Source: a virus. From it: a stretch of DNA of 28,172 bases. A model generated the notes under the pieces. That model had not been told where the DNA came from, made no database searches, and saw only the letters and a program-made list of their open reading frames with translations. Positions 7,008-11,588 of this stretch are shown piece by piece (the first letter of the stretch is position 1; each line of letters begins with the position of its first letter). Position numbers and translations under genes: made by a program. The stretch lies in IMG/VR virus record IMGVR_UViG_3300030102_000212, positions 30,467 to 58,638 of that record; one strand, written 5' to 3'.

Positions 7008-7285
7008 TACTCGCTCCCCAGCATTTCGGCTAGAACGTCCAACTGGTAAGCAGTGATGTTCTTCTTGTTCTTACCCAGCGCGTGTTGTGCGTTCTGGACA
7101 TACCTCAACATCGTACTTTTCATACGAGCGTGCGTGTCTTCGATCACACTAATCTCGGCTCCGTGATGAATGCGTTGGTGGTGTAGAGCTTCGCGCAGGG
7201 CATCTAGCTTGGCAGTTAGCTCATTGATCTCGGCATTTAGCACATCGAGTGTGACTTCGTGGTGCATCTCAATAGTGTCTGACAT
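7007..7285 (-). CDS. first gene of the leftward operon, 92-aa coiled-coil protein
   Basis: Start set at the ATG at 7283-7285 (MSDTIEMHHEVTLDVLNAE). ACGGAGAC lies 8 bases upstream, and the promoter at 7374-7402 plus palindrome at 7304-7319 sit just before it. The frame is open further upstream to about 7513, but that extension would run through the promoter and origin repeats. Residues of about 12-60 form a long helix (VLNAEINELTAKLDALREALHHQ). The C-terminus (ALGKNKKNITAYQLDVLAEMLGSE) is a second helix. Function unknown. As the promoter-proximal gene it is probably expressed early. Confidence 0.7.
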   Translation of the reverse strand: MSDTIEMHHEVTLDVLNAEINELTAKLDALREALHHQRIHHGAEISVIEDTHARMKSTMLRYVQNAQHALGKNKKNITAYQLDVLAEMLGSE

Positions 7286-7303
7286 ATCTGTCTCCGTTGG
7301 TTT

Positions 7304-7319
7304 ATGTACGGACGTACAA
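7304..7319. promoter_or_regulatory. palindrome copy between the left promoter and the first gene
   Basis: ATGTACGGACGTACAA has one mismatch to TTGTACGNNCGTACAA. It lies about 55 bases downstream of the TATAAT box and 19 bases upstream of the ATG of the 92-aa gene. A bound protein here would act as a transcription roadblock or operator for the whole leftward operon. This is inferred from position. Confidence 0.55.
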
Positions 7320-7373
7320 AGTACGCCCAGAAGTGGTGCTCGAAAAAAATACGAATTACCAGTTTCATAAGAT

Positions 7374-7402
7374 ATTATAACATAAGTATCATCAAATGTC
7401 AA
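7374..7402 (-). promoter_or_regulatory. perfect-consensus sigma-70 promoter for the leftward operon
   Basis: On the minus strand TTGACA (7402-7397) and TATAAT (7379-7374) are separated by exactly 17 bases. Both hexamers match the bacterial housekeeping consensus with no mismatch. Transcription would begin near 7367 and give a leader of about 80 bases before the ATG at 7285. This explains how the left operon can be read by unmodified host RNA polymerase immediately after infection. Confidence 0.88.
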
Positions 7403-7487
7403 ATGGCGGTAAGTAGTGCGGTTTTGTAGTAAAGTTTGTAATGTACTTGAATGTCCGTGAATGTCCGCTAATGTTTTGCTGTGTACC

Positions 7488-7515
7488 CTTGTAAGTCCTT
7501 GATTTATATACAATG
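7488..7515 (-). repeat. left arm of the 28-bp inverted repeat
   Basis: Read on the minus strand this begins CATTGTATATAAATCAA and ends GACTTACAAG. It matches the plus-strand sequence 7802-7829 at 26 of 28 positions. The dyad centre is near 7658, beside the (TA)11 tract. Confidence 0.75.
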
Positions 7516-7667
7516 AATGAATGTATGCGAATTTGGGGGTTTTTGAGCCGCAAAAGGGGGGAGAAAGAACTGGAGTTTATTTCTAATCTGTTAGAGGGAA
7601 ACTCTTAAAAAACGAGTTTCAAAATAGGAGCTGCCTCCCCTACCAAAAGTGGACATTATAAAAAAGG

Positions 7668-7689
7668 TATATATATATATATATATATA
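7668..7689. repeat. (TA)11 tract
   Basis: Eleven uninterrupted TA dinucleotides, followed by ATAG/TAG triplet repeats to about 7708. It is the most easily melted stretch in the window and sits at the centre of the 28-bp inverted repeat, so it is a candidate DNA-unwinding element. Confidence 0.75.
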
Positions 7690-7801
7690 GATAGTAGATA
7701 GTAGTAGTTACCATTGCTTGCCATTGTTTAGCACTGTACTAATGTCCACTTTTGCCTTTTGAAAAAAATACAATAGGTGGACAATAGGCCAAAAAAGTGG
7801 A

Positions 7802-7829
7802 CATTGTATATAAATCAATGACTTACGAG
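7802..7829 (+). repeat. right arm of the 28-bp inverted repeat
   Basis: Plus strand begins CATTGTATATAAATCAA and ends GACTTACGAG; 26 of 28 bases match the inverted copy at 7488-7515. Each arm is followed on its outer side by GGACATT-type repeats and the string ACATTACAAACTT (7832-7844 on this side, the minus strand near 7430-7442 on the other), so the symmetry extends beyond the 28 bases. Confidence 0.75.
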
Positions 7830-7843
7830 TGGACATTACAAAC

Positions 7844-7859
7844 TTGTACGTCCGTACAA
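7844..7859. promoter_or_regulatory. TTGTACGNNCGTACAA palindrome, perfect copy
   Basis: TTGTACGTCCGTACAA, directly beside the last GTGGACATT iteron (7829-7837) and the right arm of the inverted repeat. It is non-coding. Confidence 0.65.
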
Positions 7860-7883
7860 AAAAGAACTTATGCGTAACGCGAG

Positions 7884-8045
7884 GCTCGGCGCGAATCTAG
7901 GAACTGGTTTCGATTCTTGTACGGCCGTACAAACTTTTGGCGTGACGCTGCGCTGGGCTTGGTGCTCGGTGCGAATCTGGGAACTGATCTCAGGCGGTCG
8001 GTGCTAGGCTCAATGCTCGGCGCGGATCTGGGGACTGGTTTCGAT
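7884..8045 (+). repeat. three degenerate direct repeats of about 31 bp
   Basis: Units start at 7884, 7964 and 8015. Each reads approximately GCTCGGYGCGRATCT followed by RGGRACTGRTYTCRAT. Start-to-start distances are 80 and 51 bases. Unit 1 runs straight into a perfect TTGTACGNNCGTACAA palindrome; unit 3 runs into the terminator at 8052. Part of the unit (GGAACTGGTTTCGATTC plus palindrome) recurs at 316-348 with 29 of 33 bases identical. Confidence 0.7.
7917..7932. promoter_or_regulatory. TTGTACGNNCGTACAA palindrome, perfect copy
   Basis: TTGTACGGCCGTACAA is fully self-complementary over 16 bases, attached to the end of the first 31-bp direct repeat. It is non-coding. Confidence 0.65.
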
Positions 8046-8051
8046 AGGCAT

Positions 8052-8082
8052 AAAAAAAGGCAGACACACACGGTGCCTGCCT
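8052..8082 (-). terminator. intrinsic terminator of the short leftward unit
   Basis: On the minus strand a 10-bp stem (AGGCAGGCAC with GTGTCTGCCT, one G-U pair) and a 5-base loop are followed directly by seven T. It lies 5 bases after the stop of the 59-aa membrane-protein gene and shields the origin-like region from transcription coming from 9041. Confidence 0.88.
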
Positions 8083-8087
8083 GTAGA

Positions 8088-8267
8088 TCAGAATGTTTGG
8101 TTGATGTCTTCTTTGATAGAGATACCGGCTGACCAAACCCACCAAATAGATACGCCGATCATGGATCCAGATAACAGGACACCGGTATATGTTGCTTCCA
8201 TATATGCCACATAGGTAAGCATGGTGACAGCCGAGCCAAGAACATAAGCCAAGATTAATCGAATCAT
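8088..8267 (-). CDS. small membrane protein, 59 aa
   Basis: Start at the ATG at 8265-8267 (MIRLILAYVLGSAVTMLTYVAYM), chosen because AAAGGAAAC lies just upstream; the longer frame adds a polar segment without a ribosome site. Two hydrophobic segments, about residues 2-22 and 28-48 (GVLLSGSMIGVSIWWVWSAGI), predict two membrane helices, with a short polar C-terminus (KEDINQTF). It could be a holin or an early inner-membrane protein. There is no lysis gene beside it, so I do not name it a holin. It is the last gene before the terminator. Confidence 0.65.
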   Translation of the reverse strand: MIRLILAYVLGSAVTMLTYVAYMEATYTGVLLSGSMIGVSIWWVWSAGISIKEDINQTF

Positions 8268-8290
8268 TTTTGTTTCCTTTAAGATGTTAG

Positions 8291-8316
8291 AAAAGAGGGG
8301 GCACTTGCGTGCCCCC
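8291..8316 (-). terminator. hairpin after the 238-aa gene, probable intrinsic terminator or attenuator
   Basis: GGGGGCAC (8297-8304) and GTGCCCCC (8309-8316) form a perfect 8-bp stem with a 4-base loop. On the minus strand it is followed by TCTTTTC. It sits between the 238-aa gene and the small membrane-protein gene, so it may only partly stop transcription. Confidence 0.65.
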
Positions 8317-8324
8317 ATGTTGGT

Positions 8325-9041
8325 TTAGATTTCAGAGATCAGAGCAATGTATTCCAGCTCGCATTCCTGCTCGACAGCGGTGTTCTGCAAGTTTGCGATT
8401 TTATGTTTCAGCTCGTCCGCTGGCATATTCTCGTCAGCCATTCTACGTTTGTAGATCGCCACCAGATTAGCCGCATCGCGCTCCGCCTCAGACTTGGCGA
8501 CCGGATCACCGTTTTCATCTCGGCGTTCCAATGTCTCCAATCGTTCGCGGATCTTGCGAATCCCTTGATTCGCGTCTGCCTTTAGTTCTTGCAGTGCGAT
8601 AGTTACCCGCTTGGGATGCCCAGCAGCCTCGATAGCTTTCTTCGTCATGCCATACAAGGGCATCAGAGGGACATCGCTATAGTCGTCACTAGCCTCGAGC
8701 CATCCAGCATAGTTAACCTTCGCGTCGTCATAAAACGCCTTGTGAGCCTTGTATGCTGGATCGTCAGTGCCTTCAGCAAACTGCTTGACATCTGCCTGTC
8801 GGTATTGACTGGCAGTGAATCCATTGTCATGCAGCCATGCACAATACTCGCCAAGCGATTCGTCGTAGTTAGCCTCGGCGTGTTTAGCCTTAGACTGACA
8901 GACTGCGACCGATTCCATTCTCTCGAATGCGCCAGCGACATCAGCATTGATGCCATACACTGCCTGTTGTAGTTCGCCCTTGACTGATTCGAGGGATTGT
9001 TGCGCGTTTACGTCGCGCTCGACGTTAGCTTTTTTAGCCAT
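8325..9041 (-). CDS. unknown 238-aa helical protein, first gene of the short leftward unit
   Basis: Start at the ATG at 9039-9041 (MAKKANVERDVNAQQSLESV) with TTGGAAAC about 9 bases upstream; an earlier in-frame TTG is less likely. The protein is mainly helical and charged. The middle contains GEYCAWLHDNGFTASQYRQADVKQF. The C-terminal 90 residues are coiled-coil-like (VTIALQELKADANQGIRKIRERLETLERR, then AERDAANLVAIYKRRMADENMPADELKHKI). No enzyme motif is visible. It lies between the repeat regions and may be an early DNA-binding or replication-linked protein, but only position suggests this. Confidence 0.75.
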   Translation of the reverse strand: MAKKANVERDVNAQQSLESVKGELQQAVYGINADVAGAFERMESVAVCQSKAKHAEANYDESLGEYCAWLHDNGFTASQYRQADVKQFAEGTDDPAYKAHKAFYDDAKVNYAGWLEASDDYSDVPLMPLYGMTKKAIEAAGHPKRVTIALQELKADANQGIRKIRERLETLERRDENGDPVAKSEAERDAANLVAIYKRRMADENMPADELKHKIANLQNTAVEQECELEYIALISEI

Positions 9042-9158
9042 AGTTATTGTTTCCAATAGTGTGCGGTAGACGGTACCGCGACCGATCAGGAGGTTATCCG
9101 CCCGACACCATTAGAATCCCACGGGTTTGCGGTTTTGCAATAGATAGCACCCGAAACC

Positions 9159-9174
9159 TTGTACGGCCGTACAA
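9159..9174. promoter_or_regulatory. TTGTACGNNCGTACAA palindrome, perfect copy, right-most
   Basis: TTGTACGGCCGTACAA, identical to the copy at 7917. It lies in the divergent gap, 118 bases upstream of the leftward 238-aa gene and 260 bases upstream of the small terminase. It is the last copy on the way into the rightward arm. Confidence 0.65.
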
Positions 9175-9234
9175 AATACCCACCCCGTCCCCACCCCGCC
9201 GCTGTGCTACTGTGACTCCATGTGCTGCTAGTAT

Positions 9235-9310
9235 TACTAATCTCCACGAATAACTAGCATTTCTGCCAATTTGCCCCCTTTTCTTGAGGCCGTTCCCTAC
9301 TAATCTCCAC
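9235..9310 (+). repeat. 13-bp direct repeat TACTAATCTCCAC
   Basis: Exact copies at 9235-9247 and 9298-9310, 63 bases apart. A third copy with one difference (TACTAATGTCCAC) is at 7737-7749, where it includes one of the GGACATT iterons. This links the right flank to the origin-like region. Confidence 0.65.
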
Positions 9311-9433
9311 ACAGGAAACCCCCCACCCCAAAAATAAAAGTCCCCCCGAAAAAAATTTTTGTTATATCTGGTGGTTTTTGGTGTATATTCGCGCCAACGG
9401 CTACCAGCCAGCGACACAATCCAGTCTTCGCCT

Positions 9434-10033
9434 ATGACTCTATTTATTGCACCTGAAATCGGCGTGCCCTTTTCTGATGAGGTTCCATACGAAGACCTTA
9501 GAGATAAGGCGGAAGCCGCGTGCAATACAGCCTTAGAGTTATCCGAATACGGCCTAGATGTTGAACCCAACAAAGATGACAAAGACACCGCTGCAAAACT
9601 TGCTGCGGCTTATGCGGAAGATCCTGAAAAAACTTCTAAGAAAGCTACAACGAAGAAAATTTCGACCCTTACACCTGCCTCCATCATACTTACCAACAAC
9701 ATACTCCAAGAGTTCGGGCACTCTGTTGCAGAAAACGCAACGCAGCTCCGGCACTTAGTCACTAACAAGCTGCTGCTGGAGTCGGAGAACGACGACCCAC
9801 GCATTCGTATACGTGCCTTGGAGTTACTGGGTAAGATCTCAGACGTAGGTTTGTTCGCAGAGAAGACGGAAGTAACCATAACGCATCAGTCTACGGACGA
9901 TCTACGCAACAAGTTACGCTCAAAGTTAGAGAAACTGGTCGAGCCTATAGAGTATGCGGAAGATGCGGTCATTCTTGATGGTGAAGCTATAGACCTAGAA
10001 GAGATACTAGGGCCAGAAGAATACGATGATTGA
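9434..10033 (+). CDS. terminase small subunit
   Basis: A 199-aa protein. The start is taken at the ATG at 9434 (MTLFIAPEIGVPFSDEVPYEDLRDKAE); no strong ribosome site is visible. Residues of about 75-185 are helical and contain TPASIILTNNILQEFG and RIRALELLGKISDVGLFAEKTEVTITHQSTDDL. I know this wording from phage small terminases of marine podovirus-like genomes, where it follows a helix-turn-helix-like or oligomerisation region. It recognises phage DNA and delivers it to the large subunit. The next gene, overlapping by 8 bases, is the large terminase, which fixes the assignment. Confidence 0.8.
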   Translation: MTLFIAPEIGVPFSDEVPYEDLRDKAEAACNTALELSEYGLDVEPNKDDKDTAAKLAAAYAEDPEKTSKKATTKKISTLTPASIILTNNILQEFGHSVAENATQLRHLVTNKLLLESENDDPRIRIRALELLGKISDVGLFAEKTEVTITHQSTDDLRNKLRSKLEKLVEPIEYAEDAVILDGEAIDLEEILGPEEYDD

Positions 10034-11579
10034 GGCCGTTCCCGATTTTACCGAGGAAGAAGTCCAGAATATGCTGGATAACCTTGATGCGTTCTCTGAT
10101 GACGAAGTTGTAGAGATCAATCGCATCGTGGACGAGCTTGCAGCACGTCGGGCTAACCAAGAAGCCTACGATGATCTGATAGAATTCTGCAAGCGGATGC
10201 AGCCAGACTACATCGTAGGTAAGCACCACCGTATTTTGGCGGATATGTTGATGGATATTGAGTCTGGTGACAAAGATCGCATCTGTGTGAACATCCCACC
10301 ACGTCACGGCAAGTCCCAGCTTGTCTCTATCTTCTTCCCAGCGTGGTTTTTAGGGCGAAATCCCGGCAAAAAGGTGATGATGGTGTCGCACACCACTGAT
10401 CTGGCAGTGGATTTTGGTCGAAAAGTGCGGAATTTGATCTCCACAGACGCCTATCAGGCCATTTTCTCCACTGTGCAGCTTGCCAGTGACTCTAAATCGG
10501 CTGGTAGGTGGAATACAAATGTAGGTGGTGAGTATTATGCGTGTGGTGTTGGCTCTGCACTGGCTGGTCGCGGTGCCGATCTACTGCTAATTGACGACCC
10601 ACACTCGGAACAGGACGTAATTAACGGTAATTTTGCTGTTTTTGAGAAAGCGTACGAGTGGTTTACCTTCGGTGCGCGTACTCGTCTGATGCCGGGGGGT
10701 CGTGTTGCAATAATCCAGACCCGATGGCACCAAGATGACCTGACAGGGCGTGTTGTACGTGATATGACGCAGAATGACAGGGCAGATGAGTATGAAATCG
10801 TCGAATTCCCAGCCATACTGGAAGTTGAAGACGAAGAGACAGAAGAGGTCACAGAGAAACCCCTGTGGCCTGAGTTCTTTGACCTAGAGGCGCTGCTACG
10901 GACTAAGGCATCTATGCCTACATTCCAGTGGAACGCGCAGTATCAGCAGACACCCACGGCGGAAGAGGCTGCGCTAGTTAAGCGGGAGTGGTGGCAGATC
11001 TGGGATCAGGAACGGCCTCCAAGTTGTGAGTATATAATCATGTCACTGGACGCAGCGGCAGAAAAGCACAACCGTGCGGACTACACGGCGTTGACTACGT
11101 GGGGTGTGTTTCTGTATGAAGAGACTAATAACTACAACATCATCCTGCTCAACAGCATCAAGCAGCGTATGGAGTTTCCAGAGCTGAAGGACATGGCGCT
11201 GGAAGAGTATAATGAGTGGGAACCTGATGCGTTCATCGTGGAGAAGAAGTCATCGGGCACGGCGCTGTACCAAGAGATGCGCCGGATGGGACTGCCAGTA
11301 TCAGAGTATACGCCTCACAGGGGATCAGGTGATAAGTTAGCACGTCTTAACTCAGTATCTGATATTGTAGCGTCTGGTTTGGTATGGGTACCTCCCACAC
11401 GGTGGGCAGAAGAGGTAGTTGAGGAGATTGCCGGATTTCCGTTTATGAGCCATGATGACTTAGTTGACTCCACGGTCATGGCACTCATGCGCTTCAGGCA
11501 GGGCGGGTTCATACGACTGCCGACAGATGAGCCGGAAGAACAAAGATACTTTAAGTCGCGGCGGGGCGGCTTCTACTAG
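10026..11579 (+). CDS. terminase large subunit
   Basis: A 517-aa packaging motor with an N-terminal ATPase and C-terminal nuclease. Walker A is P91-P-R-H-G-K96-S97 and Walker B is LLLID190-D191. The coupling region includes TRWHQDD (232-238). The RNase-H-like nuclease has D342 (SLDAAAEKHNRADYTAL), a strand ending near E406 (AFIVEKKSSG) and the final acidic cluster H476-D-D-L-V-D481. All expected catalytic acids are present and the length is normal. It pumps DNA into the prohead through the portal (next gene) and cuts the concatemer. Confidence 0.95.
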   Translation: MIEAVPDFTEEEVQNMLDNLDAFSDDEVVEINRIVDELAARRANQEAYDDLIEFCKRMQPDYIVGKHHRILADMLMDIESGDKDRICVNIPPRHGKSQLVSIFFPAWFLGRNPGKKVMMVSHTTDLAVDFGRKVRNLISTDAYQAIFSTVQLASDSKSAGRWNTNVGGEYYACGVGSALAGRGADLLLIDDPHSEQDVINGNFAVFEKAYEWFTFGARTRLMPGGRVAIIQTRWHQDDLTGRVVRDMTQNDRADEYEIVEFPAILEVEDEETEEVTEKPLWPEFFDLEALLRTKASMPTFQWNAQYQQTPTAEEAALVKREWWQIWDQERPPSCEYIIMSLDAAAEKHNRADYTALTTWGVFLYEETNNYNIILLNSIKQRMEFPELKDMALEEYNEWEPDAFIVEKKSSGTALYQEMRRMGLPVSEYTPHRGSGDKLARLNSVSDIVASGLVWVPPTRWAEEVVEEIAGFPFMSHDDLVDSTVMALMRFRQGGFIRLPTDEPEEQRYFKSRRGGFY

Positions 11580-11588
11580 AGACAGATT

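Larger units (their letters stand above)
7450..7837. repeat. GGACATT iterons (six exact copies, mixed orientation)
   Basis: Exact copies occur at 7450-7456 and 7460-7466 (as AATGTCC, 10 bases apart), 7651-7657, 7741-7747 (as AATGTCC), 7799-7805 and 7831-7837. A one-mismatch copy (GGACAAT) is at 7779-7785. Four of the exact copies carry the longer form GTGGACATT, and two of these are preceded by A-tracts (AAAAGTGG). The one-mismatch copy also has GTGG in front. Orientation is mixed, unlike simple plasmid iterons. Confidence 0.7.
7286..8051. other. non-coding repeat-rich control region, candidate replication origin
   Basis: About 766 bases without a credible gene. It holds the left promoter, GGACATT iterons in both orientations, a 28-bp inverted repeat whose arms bracket 286 bases, a (TA)11 tract near the centre of that dyad, two perfect TTGTACGNNCGTACAA palindromes and three long direct repeats. 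An additional inverted repeat, GAAACTC (7598-7604) with GAGTTTC (7614-7620), lies near the centre. Iterons beside an AT-rich tract, placed between divergent arms, are typical of initiator-dependent origins. No initiator protein is identified in the window, so the origin call is inference. Confidence 0.55.
9042..9433. other. non-coding divergent gap before the structural arm
   Basis: About 390 bases separate the leftward 238-aa gene from the small terminase gene. They contain a perfect palindrome (9159-9174), a 13-bp direct repeat (9235 and 9298), pyrimidine-rich C-runs (9175-9200, 9319-9347) and an A-run followed by T (9348-9359). A weak -10-like TATATT (9384-9389) has no good -35 box at 17 bases, so the rightward promoter is not secured. 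I see no convincing gene. Confidence 0.6.

Noticed and set aside
7286-7513. N-terminal extension of the 92-aa gene (76 extra codons)
   Set aside because: It would be translated across the consensus promoter and the left inverted-repeat arm; transcription from that promoter would not include it.
7884-8045. CRISPR array
   Set aside because: Only three degenerate units with unequal spacing (80 and 51 bases) and no cas gene; the units continue into palindromes and a terminator.
7868-8132. Open frames on both strands across the 31-bp repeats (67 and 71 codons)
   Set aside because: They are made by the repeats and palindrome, have no ribosome site and conflict with the terminator at 8052-8082.
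8088-8267. Holin
   Set aside because: Two membrane helices and small size fit, but no endolysin or spanin is adjacent and the gene lies in a probable early unit.
9060-9140. Possible tRNA fragment or attachment site (AATCCCACGGGTTTGC resembles a tRNA 3' end)
   Set aside because: No cloverleaf could be formed, no integrase is in the window, and no matching second att sequence is available.
9047-9253. Rightward 68-codon open frame before the terminase genes
   Set aside because: Its sequence runs through the palindrome and C-rich tracts, with no ribosome site and an atypical amino-acid composition.
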